Assembly: GCA_037074765.1 (NCBI GenBank)
Contig: JBAMDO010000147.1
Location: 124,001-188,000, forward strand
Reading direction: 5' to 3'
Length of the DNA stretch: 64,000 nt
From: Mansonella perstans
Lineage: Eukaryota; Nematoda; Chromadorea; Rhabditida; Onchocercidae
Below the pieces are notes generated by a model. It searched no databases, was not told the origin of the DNA, and saw only the letters and a program-made list of their open reading frames with translations. This document shows, piece after piece, positions 12,379-25,233 of the stretch. Made by a program: the position numbers and the translations under genes. Within the stretch, counting starts at the first letter, position 1, and each line of letters begins with the position of its first letter.

Positions 12379-13446
12379 CGAAGTCCAGTACTTGTCTTTA
12401 AAAATATAATTCAAGAATTCAGTTCTAAAGATTCATCTGAATCAAATGATCATTTACTGTTCATGAGACAATTCTAATTTGAAACACGTAGTTGGAGATG
12501 AAATAACACGAAACTTGAAGCATTCTGTCTTTTAATTCGAAGAGACAAAAAGGCCATGCAGTACAACTACAATGCAAACAACTAGGCCAGTAAATGGTGA
12601 GGCTTTTTAGAACTGTACCTTCAATCACTACACTTCGCATGCCTAAATCATAGTAAATGGTGAGGCTTTATAGAACTATACACTTCAATCACTATACTTC
12701 ACATCCTAGGCCAAATAAATGCAATCACAGTCATAGGAAACAAAACATTTATAAGGAAGCATTTCGTGGAAGTTTGGAAATGCATACTGTGTAATCATTA
12801 AGTGTCACTCCGTGTCACTATATTATCATCCATTGTCACCACAATGATTATTGGCCAAGATTAAGTTCATTATTCTTTTCTTCCCCAAAATGATTCCTTC
12901 TCTTCAAGAACTTTAACCATTTTTAATTTCTCAACCGATCCTCAAATTAATCTGCATTTCATTCCTGTATTTTCAATTAAAAACACAAGTATCTCGTTAG
13001 TTCCAAGATTTGTGTTTCCCTTCCCTTTATGAAAGGTGTGCATTGAATGATCGGACATTCCTTACGATAAATGCATGAATCAGAGTGAAAAGTCAGTTTA
13101 TTGGAATACGGGTAATGCACCCAAAATCAGAGTAAAAGATCAGTTTATTGGAATGCCGGTAATGCACCCAAAAATATAAAGACAAAAATACCACACAATA
13201 AACATAGTTGGAACTATGGAAATGTATTTTGAAAATGGGAATGGTGTAATTAGAGTCAAAGACAGAGAAAGAAGACAAAAAGTTTAAATAATTGATGAAA
13301 AAAATACGAAATTATATCAGAATATTAAGCAGAATACTAATCATATAAGGGATAATAAACATCGAAACACTAATAGTAAGTTTATGTAATCTTATAAATA
13401 TAAAAAATTTCAAAGTTATTGCATTGCTGCAAGCAACCATTCCTTC
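12379..13446. other. Interval between acetyl-CoA synthetase and its paralogue
   Basis: No gene with clear homology. A possible relic exon on the minus strand near 12880-12925 reads KVLEEKESFWGRKE, vaguely like the [10 protein letters not shown] segment of the enzyme, but it has no donor in phase. Two local duplications lie here: 12591-12716 (listed) and a 46-bp pair at 13082-13171 with the core AGTTTATTGGAAT. Confidence 0.5.
12591..12716. repeat. Two-copy imperfect tandem repeat, about 62 bp
   Basis: AGTAAATGGTGAGGCTTT, AGAACTGTACCTTCAATCAC and ACTTCGCAT recur 62 bases later with scattered substitutions and a two-base insertion. Confidence 0.8.
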
Positions 13447-16400
13447 TCAACCATTCCGCGTTTCTGGCCGACCATTCCATAAATGAGCAATAACTGCTTC
13501 ATCGACAAGTGTAGTAGTGTCACCCAAATCCGCAGCTTTATCACCTTCAGCGATTTTCCGCAGTATACGACGTGTTACTTTTCCTTAAAATATCAATTAT
13601 TAAATCTAAAAAACCTGATTAAAGGTAATTTAAGCAGGTAAAGAAGGTTAAAAAGGACAATTTAAATAGAAAAAAAGAAAAGGATTCATAAAGCTATTCT
13701 CTTCCTAATGGTAGAAAAAACGTAGAAATCGTAGAAAATCGTAGAAATAACGAAGCAAGAGCAATGAAGCTAGCTTACTATCAAAGTTTACTCTTTGCTC
13801 GACAATTTTCACACTCTTCCACATATACACAAATAATTCGTGATACTCACCTGATCGTGTTTTAGGTAATTCCGGAGCTACTTGTATAACATCCGGTACT
13901 GCAATGGCACCAATTTTTTTTCGAACCAAAAGTTTCAAATCTTCAATTTTTTTGTCCGTAAGTTTAATGCCCTGAAAAATTTGCCATATTGAATGAATGT
14001 TACCATTTGATGCCAATATAGTTGAGGGCAGTAGGAGTAAAAGAAAGAAAGTGGATGTAAACAGCTGAATCACTTTCAGTCTTCCATTTTTATTACAGTC
14101 ATATTTTCTTTCAAGATTCCTCTAACTTCTTTAAAGACAGGAGTAGCTGCTCATGATGAATATGCAACAAATAGTACATACCAATCGTAATGTGACGAAT
14201 GCATATGGAAAATTGCCTTTGATGTCATGCGGCGCTGCAACTACAGCGGCTTCTACTATATCGTTGTCCGAAACAAGCGCAGATTCAATTTCAGCAGTGG
14301 ACAGTAAATGGCCCGAAACATTCATGAGATCATCGATACGTCCTGCAATTTAAGCTTTTATCTCAAAAAATCAATCTCAAAATCCACTACCAATGCCAAA
14401 GACTGTACAAAGCTACACCTACCTGTGATCCAATAATAACCATCAGAATCTCGACATGCTCCATCACCAGTGAAAAAGTAGCCTGGGTAGGGCGAAAAGT
14501 ATGTCTTCATAAATCGACCATGATCACCCAAAATACTTCTGCTTATACCTGGCCAAGCTCGTTTGAAACACTGCAATAAAAAATAACCTAAACAATTGGA
14601 TAAAAGCTGACCATTACCTGATCAGTGAATTTCACTGAAACGGGTAAAGGTTATAATATTAATGATACAATATGCAAAACTACCTCAGGCTAAAATTGTC
14701 AGAAATGGAAAAGTCATCACCAAGATCCCTTTACCAACTCCTTCGATTTCGCGACCATCTTCATCAATAATAACCGGTTCTACACCAAAGAATGGTAATG
14801 TTGCGCTACCCGGTTTACAGGGAATTGCTGCGGGTAACGAAGCGATTGTATGTCCTCCAGTTTCGGTTTGCCAATAAGTGTCAATAACAACACAACGGCT
14901 TTCACCAACAACCGGAAATTTTAAACCTGTCATTAATAAGGTTTAGTTTACCATATAAAATTTAAATGAGCAAAATTGATGGTTCAAGTTGAATTGATGG
15001 TTCAAAATTGATGGAACACCTTATACAACCACTTCCATGCTGCTGGATTGATTGGTTCACCAACCGATCCCAGCAAACGCAGTGACGAACGATCATATGG
15101 TTTAACACATTGATCGCCAAATGCCATCAAAGCACGCACTGCTGTTGGTGCAGTATATAAAGTTGTGACCTGAAAACATTTATATCAATGCAAAAACTTT
15201 ATATCAATGGTGAAAGATTCAAGTGAAACAAATATTTGACATCATTTCAGCGGTTCCACTGCTTCAGTTCCTAAACTATATTTAGCAATTGCTGATGGAA
15301 ATTGAATGAATTAAATGAAACAAAAGTAACCACAAAAACAACAGCAAACGTTCATCGATCACTAATTAATTAATTAATAGCTTACTCTATACTTCTCTAC
15401 AATCTGCCATATTCGAGATGGTGTTGGATAACTCGGTATACCTTCATATATGACACATGTCAAACCATTAAGAAGTGGTCCATATACCAGATAAGAATGA
15501 CCAGTAATCCAACCACAATCAGCTGTGCACCTACAAATTGACGAAAGGTAACTTTTCAAGCAGATGTTGAAGGATGGCTTTAGTTTTTTCCCAATTCTTT
15601 AACTTTTTAGTTTGAATAGATCCACCAGCTTTCTAATGTGCTTATATTATGCAAAGTCTGGTTATAATAAATTCGGACATAAATGGTCAATAAATTTCAT
15701 TCCTTGCCATTTTTAAAACCAATTAAGTGTTTCAGGCAAGAAACTGCCAAATATTACGTAGCAACAACTATTCTTCCATGTTACTTAATCCATACTGAAA
15801 ATATGAAATCTCAGAACTCACCAATACACATCCTTTTCTGGATTAGCATTAAAAACATATTTGGTAGTAGCATAGGTATATGTCATATAACCAGCAGTAG
15901 TATGGACGATTCCTTTTGGTTGACCTGTTGAACCAGATGTGTAAAGAATAAAGAGTGGATCCTCTGCATCGTTCCATTTCACTTCAGAAGTCATTCCTTT
16001 GCAACGTTCCATTTCTTCATTCCAGCTAACATCCCGTTTCGGAACAAAGTTCACCTGGTAATATAAGGAAAATATAAGTAATACATTAGAACAAATCAGT
16101 CTATGAATTCATAATCTTTCTAAACGAAATATTTTAAAATAATTATCCGTTTAGAAAACTCGAAAATAAACTTTATCAGTATAAAATTTTGAAAATTTAA
16201 TTTAAGTAAATTCAATTCGACTACTCAATAAAATGAAAATAACAAAAAAAAAAAAAAAAAGCTAGACAATAAAGCCCTGAAATACTCGTTCACACCCTGC
16301 AGTACTTGTTTCCTTCTGTTAATTAAAATGGAACATTTCAGAAATGAAAATATTATAAATGAAATTTACATCAATGGAAGCAACACTATCGTTCGGTTTA

Positions 16401-18563
16401 CGGACACGTTTCAGATGTTCTACAACAATAACTCTTTCAATCGATTTATCCTAAAATGTTTCAAATGTTGTACAACAATCGATTTATCCTATAAAATACG
16501 CTATGAATTTTTAAGATCAGCAAATGATCAATTTTTGCATTGCACATTTTCTATTTAAAATCAATTATTCGATTGGATCATGAAAAAACATAGGTAGACT
16601 GGTTAATGATTTCCTAAGGTGCAGTATGAGAGAAAATCACTGCCATCATCATTTTTAATCTAACAGCTAAGCCTAAATTGTACTTCAGATGCATTACGTT
16701 TGCCAAACGAGTCATTAAAATATACCTACCGAAGCATTGCATTGAACAATAGCACTGTCAGCTATCATTTTTAGAGTTACAAGCTTCTTGCCCCGATAAT
16801 ATCCATCAGCAGTGATCAGGATACGAGCCCCTGTTTGGCATATTCGAGCTGCCAAAGCATCAGCACTAAATCCAGCAAATACTACCGCGTGAGCAGCACC
16901 GATTCTAGCACATGATAGCATCGCTATCGGTAATTCAAGTGTCATAGGTAAATAAATCATCACAATATCGCCCTAAATTAAGATTAGCAGCAATTAACTA
17001 TCTTCAATATATTCCTGAATAAAGATAATATCATTATTTGAGAAACAAGGTCACACAACATTCCGGCCATGATTAGAACTTAGATTATAAATCTTAAGAG
17101 ACAGGAATTCTGTAATGATGAACCTTCTTGACCCCATGTGATAGTAGAACAGCAGAGAAAGTGACAACTTTGTCAAATAGATCTTGAAATGTGACTGAAC
17201 AACAATCACCAGGCTCATTACCTTCCCATAACAATGCCGTACGAGAACCATATCCTTAAATGCTGATTTGAATTAAAAACTGTTAAAACTATTTAACGAT
17301 AGAAATAAAATGTTCATTTTTTAAGAGTTGCAAGTAAATAAGCAATCCTTCAATAAATCTAAGTATTTCCTCTCAATATTTTATTTTAATTACAAATTTG
17401 CCTTTGCTAATGTTGCGTTCCAAGCAATTATATGCAATGTTCGTTTGTGCTCCTTCCATGAAATGTACATAAACATCTCCCTTACGACAATCGAAATTCC
17501 ACTCCAATCCCTAAATAATCGTTTAGAATTTTTCGTAGAATGCTAAGATTGTGAAATATCAGCAGTAAACTACCAAAAGCATACGACCTTTCACTAGAAA
17601 ATTCCAGAATTTGGAAAAAACTGGAAACGTAAACTTGATTTGTTACATCTCAAAAAAAACAAAACAATGAGAACTTAAAACTTAACAATTTGTCAACATT
17701 TACAAAATCACACGATGATTATTCAATTTTTTTAAATGCTAAAATTCAGTGTCTCCACTGGAAAGAGAGCAAATTACCGACTTTTTTCGATCTCTTCTCG
17801 AAGTAAAGCTCTTTAGCTACCGTTTTCCAAAACTCATCAGCATTATTAATGGAATTGCTATACATTTCCCGGTAAGAATCAATTCCTTTTACATGAGCAC
17901 CTAAAAGATTCAGAGCAAATTATGTTCAGTCATATCAAATTTATAACCACATCTGAATTGCTCTAGGTAATAAGAGTTCAGAAGCGATCATGGAATGAGA
18001 TAATGGCCTGGAAGATCTGAAAGGAATTCGGAATCCTTACTTAACTTAATATAACATATAAATTATGATATATAACATATTAGTTATCACATATAACATA
18101 AATCATGATATGAGAAATACTACTCTTCACTATCAGTCATTCTCTTTCAATGTTTTCCTGTCATTTGTAGCCGACACAATGTATGTAAGATCATCACAAA
18201 AGTCATCACAGAGAGAGAGAGAAGAATTAGAACTGTGATTGAAAGAGACGCTTTACTTGTGCCTATCAGCATTGGCAATATCACCTTGGAAATTGATAAG
18301 TTTTTGGGTAAGGCAACGATTCACTTCAATAAAGATTTTCGTGAAATCAGCCCAATTAAATTCATTTCTCTGACGGGTAATTTGGCTAATTTTACAAAAC
18401 GATATGAAAAAAAATAAAGCATAAATGAATAAAGAATAAAGCATAAAATGAATAAAGCATAAACCGTACCCGCAAGAATAGGTGCTGGAGGAACGAACCA
18501 TTCCTCGTCCCCATTTATATTGTCCGTTTTGGGAACCTCAAATTTGACCCGAGCATCCGACAT
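13447..18563 (-). CDS. acs-19: Acetyl-CoA synthetase (AMP-forming), cytosolic type
   Basis: Activates acetate to acetyl-CoA through acetyl-AMP. Fourteen minus-strand exons: 18563-18470, 17900-17782, 17510-17402, 17254-17124, 16972-16730, 16450-16370, 16054-15822, 15530-15386, 15169-15020, 14912-14721, 14570-14423, 14342-14182, 13971-13851 and 13583-13447. They give 687 residues, close to animal ACSS2. All catalytic motifs are present: [68 protein letters not shown] and, across the last intron, KTRSGKVTRR with the catalytic Lys. No organelle targeting sequence is evident at [12 protein letters not shown]. Two introns are odd: intron 3 needs a GC donor, and intron 9 has no AG at the position required by the frame. 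The symbol follows the nematode orthologue and is likely but not certain. Confidence 0.93.
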
Positions 18564-19437
18564 TGTTGTTGCTGTTAAATTTGAAATAATGAATCAGATG
18601 TTTTGATATCTGCAAATAAATCTTTTATCGAATTTGCTGAAATAATCTGTCCTCGATACTACCTACCTAAATTCGCTACTCACTGATGGAAAAATCAATC
18701 AATTTGACGAAACTGTCATCAATTTTTCCCGTCATTTTTATCGAATTTACTGTCAAGTCGGTCAGTAATAATATCCATCATGGACAATAATCAAATCGCT
18801 ATCATTTATCAAACTTGATGGCGACGGACAATAATCGAATCGCTATTCGAATCATCCATTTCCCGATACACTCTCGATAATCCAACTCCTCTACTTTTCC
18901 CATTTTCCCATTTTCCCACTATCCCGGATTTCTCTCTTGCTCGCCCGTAATATCTTTGCTATTGCTTCGCTTTCTCTCCTTGCCACTCTTGAAAGGACAG
19001 GAGACAGAAGCACAATGTCACACGCCCTATCATTTGATGACCAAGTATTAGCCAGTGGTTTGGAACTTATAGCCATTTTCCTACGGCAATGGGGAAAGTA
19101 TGGTGAAATGGAAGTATCTATCACAAATAGCATCGTCACTTTAGTCATTATATAGACAGAAGCGCTGTCACCTATCAGCATAACAACAATCTCATCATCA
19201 TCATCCATAATGGATCGATGAATAAATGCATATGAATATACATGCATTTGTATTGGCTGCTTAATACTACTCCATCTATTCCTCTTGCTTCATGCAATAA
19301 ATTTCAAAGAACGTTTTCAATTTAAATTTCTAAATGGTCGATCTTTCCTCTCTCTCTCTCTTTGTCCCTTATAGGAATGTTACAATCAGAAATGAAAGTG
19401 GAGCAGAGTAAGTAAGATTAACATTTCAAATCTAAAA

Positions 19438-19890
19438 CAAAATATCTCTCTACGTTAAAAAAAATGTGAAAACATAAAGCTTAAATCGACATTCTCAATG
19501 AGCCATAAGGAAATGAGCCAAAAGCCAAGAGCACTTCAATTGGATGTAATAGCAACACTTGAGGAGAAATTTGCTCATTCCTAACACGAGCCCAATAAAC
19601 ATTGGTGTGTTTGAAATGAAAGGAATATATGCAGTTGGGAAAAATACCGGTATTTGTAAAGCAAATGCAAAATATCTCTCGACGTTAAACGAATGTGAAA
19701 ACGTAAAGCTTAAATCGACATTCTCAATGAGCCAAGAATCAAGAGAGCTTCAGTTGGATGTAACAGCAACATGTGAGGAGAAATTTGCTGATTCCCTAAC
19801 ACGAGCCCAATGAAACATTGGTGTATTTGAAATGAAAAGAATATATGCAGTCGGGAAAATACCGGTATTTGTACCAGCAGGTGTTGGCTT
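19438..19890. repeat. Tandem duplication of a degenerate coding-like segment
   Basis: Two diverged copies of about 230 bases start at about 19438 and 19668. Read on the plus strand, both encode a similar peptide (copy 2: KLKSTFSMSQESRELQLDV, then ATCEEKFADSLTRAQ), but copy 1 has stops and frameshifts. I do not recognise the family. It may be a broken gene or retroelement fragment. Confidence 0.6.
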
Positions 19891-20981
19891 TTGGTCGCTG
19901 ATAAGCTTCTGGGCGAGCAATCAGTCTTTCACATCATTTCCACATCAATAAGATCGAAGATCACTGAAGTTGACGACCAGTCGCTGAAGGACGACGCAAC
20001 TGATAACAAGTTTCGCTGATGCCTCGCTGATGCATTTTTTTTTTTTTGCATTTCTCAAAAGCAGACGACAATTTTTTAAATAAACTTGGCATTTTGGAGT
20101 GTTAAAAAACCAGTACTTATTGATCCTGAACCAATGAGCATTGATTTGCTGACCGATATTATCAAAATGAAAGCAGGAGAGAGCCTAGGATGCCAAGGAT
20201 AGAAAAGACATATTCCCTCAAGGAACAGGCTTGGGAATCACATGGGCATTAACTACTATCGCTTTACTTGTAAAAAAGGGTAAGTTAAAGAGGGAAAAAA
20301 AGTTCGCAGTCACTGGAATCTTTCCACTTTCGCTCAGACATCTATTGGTCTATTGGTAGTGAAGCTTTCAACAAGAAGTAATTATAGAATAAGTTTGCAA
20401 GAGAAGCATGGGAAAAGAGAAAGCAAGAGAATTGTGAAGAAAAAGAAAAGGAAAAAATAAAATCTAACCAATATTTAACTAAACCTTTCCATATAATAAA
20501 ATTGAATCAATACTAGTAAGCAGGCAGATTCCGAATAGTCATTTCTCCCGAAAAAGTTTATAGCTGTAGGGAATCATTCGGTCGGCTAGAGAACTATTTC
20601 AGGAATGACTGACTACTGAAAGATATCACCTCAGTAAGGAGTCACAAATGTTCATGATAAACTGGATGATAATAACATCCATGAATTTGCAAAGCAAGAA
20701 AATTTTATGTACGTCGAATTGTATGGCCGTTCCATGGACTCTAAAAAGATTTTGAGCGCTAACCAGCTGACCATTAAAGCTGACCGCTAAAGATGATTCA
20801 TAAAATAAGGTTTGATTTTCATGCTCTTGCCTGATGTTAAATTGAGATCCCTAACCTTATGTAAAAGCCTCATGCATAGATATGCTTTTCATGCTATGTG
20901 TAACCTTTGCTTATTTATTAATAATTTCAAGAAATTCTCAACTTTGGTTTTCCTGGTGATTGGTATAGGAGAGGGAGAGGA

Positions 20982-21001
20982 AGAGAGAGAGAGAGAGAGA
21001 G
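20982..21001. repeat. (GA)n microsatellite
   Basis: An uninterrupted GA run of about 20 bases within a longer purine-rich stretch (20967-21040). Confidence 0.9.
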
Positions 21002-21175
21002 AAAGCAGAATTGAAAGGGAACGTCGCACTACTCGAACAGTATCGATGAAATGAAGAGGAAAATGGAGGACATAAGAGCGATCGATCATGGAAAGTAGAA
21101 CTTTGGAAGAAGTTTCTGCACTATGGAGGGAATATTAATTAATTAATCCCTTGTAATAAAAATCATTAGAGATTT

Positions 21176-21312
21176 CCAGGGCCTTCTATTGTGATAAGTC
21201 TAGTGATAAGACTGAAACAGTTTTCCAGGCTGCCTTCTATGTCTAGTATAGAGAGTGAAACAACTTTCCAGGCTGCCTTCTATGTCTAATGATAAGACTG
21301 AATGCTTTCCAG
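21176..21312. repeat. Imperfect tandem repeat, three copies
   Basis: The core TTTCCAGGCTGCCTTCTATG with AGTCTAGTGATAAGACTGAA recurs three times with deletions. A separate pair with the core GATCCTGGACTAAAAAAT lies at about 21472-21560. Confidence 0.75.
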
Positions 21313-22100
21313 CTCAAGTACCAAAGCTCAATGAAATAACTTCATTGTGATGGTACCATTGGTGCCTATTTGTTGTTCTTACATTGCTGTGACAAAAACT
21401 CAGCTCATTTCTTTCTTTCTTTGTCGATTCTGAACAAGCCTGAATTGATTGCCTGCTTAGTAATCAGATTATGATCCTGGACTAAAAAATATGGCCAAGA
21501 GTACTTCATTCATGTTTGATCCTGGACTAAAAAATGAATGTGGCTAAGAGTATTTGATGTTTTCAAGTCCTTCTCGTCGTCATTATCTCATCATGCTCGG
21601 AGCACATGTCAAATGGAATGTATGTTGACATTGATTTAAATTTAAAAAGAATGAGAAAAAGGTAGCGGCGACATTTTTCATCACTCTTCATAAAATATGA
21701 AATACAGAAGTGTCTAAATTTAAGATTACACCGTGCTGCTATTCAATGTCAAAGGAATGAAATGTAGAAGAGGATGAAATTAGTTTAACATCATTACGGC
21801 ACACAGAACGGATCATTTTTCGTCGATTAATTATCATTTATTAAGAAAGACAGGTCGTTCTATTAAAACTTTTCCACCCTTTTCATAACAGTTCCCTGCT
21901 ATAGATTGCGATAGTACCTCAATTACTTTCATCAAAATAAAAACAGTGAGAGAATTGACTGTCTCAGAAAGTGGATCAGAAACAAACATTAGTGGGAATA
22001 CCGATCGATCACAGATATAAGCAAAATACTGGTTTTAATTAGTAATAGGGCAAACAAACTACTTGGAGGAACTGGCAGGAACTTGAAATTGAAGGATATT

Positions 22101-22302
22101 TGAATGAGCTTGGCTCAAGTTGCAAGGCTTTTTATGGAGAACCTTTATTACTAGGCTAATTAGTGCAAAAGTAACTGCATCTGTTGAAATTAAAAAATAT
22201 TTGAATGGGCTTGGCTCAAGTTGCAAGGCTTTTTATGCAGAAGCTCTATTCCTAGACCAGTTAGTTGCAAAAGCAACTGCATCTGTTGCTTGTGAATACA
22301 GT
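22101..22302. repeat. Two-copy tandem duplication, about 101 bp
   Basis: GCTTGGCTCAAGTTGCAAGG followed by CTTTTTATG and later AACTGCATCTGTTG occurs twice, 101 bases apart. It gives rise to small open frames without family match. Confidence 0.85.
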
Positions 22303-23968
22303 TGTTTGAGACTGGAAAATACCGGTGAATAATTGACTATGGCATTTCTCATCTTTCGGTTTGCATTTCTATGAGATTGTTCAAAATTGTTCAATTTATT
22401 TGGGCACAGATTGGGCAAAATTTGGGTACAGAAAGTATAGAAGCTTCTACAAGTTACATTTGTACAATACGATCGGAGGAGTGTCGCAGAGTGCTGTCGC
22501 AAGAGCATATTCATCGGAAGAATTTCACAGCACTTTCTGGAAGCAATCAGTGAAGATGAAACTTTTTACAGTTTGTGTTTGTTTAATCACTGAATTTGAA
22601 AAGTTTATTTAGCATACTAAATGTCAACCATATTCTCTGCTCCTTTGACATTTTCGGCGTGAGTGAGTGTTGATGATCGATAATCGTAAAAATTCTTATG
22701 AATTTTCAAGTTACTCTCTATCAACTAATCAAGCGACAGTTGGTAATGATAATAATTTCAAGTGGTTGGAAAAAAAAGTTCTAAAGAATCAAAAAAAGTT
22801 GATTGTAGTTTGCTGATATTTGAACTTTCTTGCATTCCAGCGAAACATTTTTGAGAAATATATCATAAACCTGAAAGACATGGAAATTGCAATGATCAAA
22901 GGAAATGATTAGATGTCAGATATCAAAAACGGGACGATTCAACTAAGAAATTCTGCACAACTGATTGGCCATATGAGATACTTTTTTTTCTAAACAAGAA
23001 TTAGTATGTTAGAGGAATGTCGCATGCAAGAATTCGAAACTTACAGTTGAAGGCTCAATCAACTCCATAAAATGCGACATCTGATTATGACAGGCAGGAC
23101 TCTGAATTTGAATTGATACTTGACGCTTACCTTTCTTTACGTAATCCAGACATTAAAATCATGATTTCAATATGTTATTGTTTTTTATTTTTTTGTAACA
23201 ACGACTTCATCATAGTAATATCCGACGATTCAAGATCATGAAAGCAATGATTTCTTGGGAATTGCGGCTGTTGTTTTTTGAAAAAAACTCTGCAGAAGCC
23301 AAACAAAGGTGATGAATGAGCTCAGGTCACTGCTGGCAGTGGCCAATAAAGAAATTTGTAGGGATTTGAGATTTATGTAAAAAGTCTAGAACTATCTGTC
23401 ATGAATATCAATTTAAATTTTCATCGCAGGAATATGGAATTACTCCGGATTACATGGATTGGCATGGCGCTCAAACAAAGAAGGGCATAGGACAAGTGAG
23501 ACTGGTGATTGCAAATATTAGACAGAGTGTGGATAAATATGGATGTTCAGGAGATTACTCCTACTAGAATATGAAATTCTCCAAAATGAACTTCCTGTTA
23601 CATGAGAATCAACGGGGTCAGGTCAAATATGTCAGTGCACTTTCTAAGCCTTTATTAATAATCAATCGATAAAGAAGACTCATTGAGTGAAATTTATTTT
23701 GAAATTTTACTAAAAAATTAGTTGAAAAAGCCTGCTTTCGTGGTTCATCCTTCTGCTTCATGGAGAGGTAATTATAACTAAAACGGACCATTCAAGTTCA
23801 ATATATTCTTTATGCAGCAGCACAAAGAACAAAATTTGATAATGGAAAAGAATAGTCGTCCAGTATCCTAACGAAAGTCAAATCATCTATCATATCATCT
23901 TTATCATCTATCAAATCATCTTTATGGCGTTAATCATACAATTCTTCTTGAATGGAAAAGAAAGATCA

Positions 23969-24657
23969 GGTGCTGTGATGAGATGAATGTCAAAAGTGAT
24001 ATACTTTACTGCAAGCATTATCATTATCACTTATTAGGTGCTGTGATGAGATGAATGTCCAAAATGATGATACTTTACTGCAAGCATTATCATTATCACT
24101 TATTAGGTGCTGTGATGAGATGAATGTCCAAAATGATGATACTTTACTGCAAGCATTATCATTATCACTTATTAGGTGCTGTGATGAGATGAATGTCCAA
24201 AATGATGATACTTTACTGCAAGCATTATCATTATCACTTATTAGGTGCTGTGATGAGATGAATGTCCAAAATGATGATACTTTACTGCAAGCATTATCAT
24301 TATCACTTATTAGGTGCTGTGATGAGATGAATGTCCAAAATGATGATACTTTACTGCAAGCATTATCATTATCACTTATTAGGTGCTGTGATGAGATGAA
24401 TGTCCAAAATGATGATACTTTACTGCAAGCATTATCATTATCACTTATTAGGTGCTGTGATGAGATGAATGTCCAAAATGATGATACTTTACTGCAAGCA
24501 TTATCATTATCACTTATTAGGTGCTGTGATGAGATGAATGTCAAAAGTGATGATACTTTACTGCAAGCATTATCATTATCACTTATTAGGTGCTGTGATG
24601 AGATGAATGTCTAAAATGATGATACTTTACTGCAAGCATTATCACTATCACTTATCA
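23969..24657. repeat. Minisatellite, 69-bp unit, ten copies
   Basis: Copies begin at 23969 (68 bases) and then every 69 bases: 24037, 24106, 24175, 24244, 24313, 24382, 24451, 24520 and 24589, with a fragment at 24658. Copies two to eight are essentially identical. The first, ninth and tenth differ slightly (AAAAGTGA for CCAAAATGATGA). Because 69 is divisible by three, the array stays open on both strands: plus-strand unit MNVQNDDTLLQALSLSLIRC plus CDE, and minus-strand unit TFISSQHLISDNDNACSKVS plus SFW. No splice or start context suggests that it is translated. Confidence 0.97.
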
Positions 24658-25233
24658 GGTGCTTTAGACTAGCAATGCACAGATTGAAAAGCCGGACTTC
24701 TGAGTGGACAGAGTGGACAGAGTGGGCAGAGCTGTAAAGGCTGACTCACTGACAGTGACAAGTCTGTCACCCACGATAATCAGCATCAGCAGAGATTGTC
24801 GCACACGATCTAAACTTTCGAATTTGAAATTGCTAAAAGGCGGTAAAAGGCGGCATGGCATGAAGGTATGGCGGGTCTTCAGTGTTTATTTTGCTGTACA
24901 TAAAGCAATTAATATTCACGTACGCTCTTTACTAATGGGGTAGATAAGGTGCAGCAATATAAAGTCACGTGGTCATTTCACTGCCGATGATAAGTCTCAC
25001 GTGCTTACGTGTCAAAGTAAGCGTGAGATTGAGTGTTGAGGGGACATGTACTAATGATGATTTTGAGTCACAGTTCTGTGAAATAGCTTAGGCTGAAAAA
25101 AAGTTAAAGCTGACAGTTGCATATTTTTCAAGACATTATTAGGTTTTTCGATTCGCAAATGTCACGTGTTGTAAGTGTTAGAAATTGATGTATGTATTGA
25201 AAGAGTAAAGCGAAATTATTTCGGAATCTGAAA

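Larger units (their letters stand above)
18564..25233. other. Gene-poor, repeat-rich intergenic region
   Basis: A stretch of 6.7 kb between the divergent acetyl-CoA synthetase and BRCA1-like genes. I found no gene with recognisable homology. It holds CT- and GA-rich microsatellites, several local duplications and the 69-bp minisatellite, all listed. Coding-like relics without family match occur at 19438-19890 and at about 20092-20203 (frame containing PEPMSIDLLTDIIKMKAGES). Open frames at 18891-19247 (-) and 22120-22612 (both strands) look like chance or duplicated non-coding sequence. Confidence 0.55.

Noticed and set aside
18891..19247. 118-codon minus-strand frame with a plus-strand shadow
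   Set aside because: No domain, no splice partners and no homology to acetyl-CoA synthetase. It is probably chance in the upstream flank of that gene.
24051..24614. 187-codon plus-strand and 184-codon minus-strand open frames
   Set aside because: Both are produced by the 69-bp minisatellite, whose length is a multiple of three. There is no splice context or flanking coding sequence.
23969..24657. CRISPR array
   Set aside because: The repeats are contiguous with no unique spacers, in a eukaryotic sequence. It is a minisatellite.
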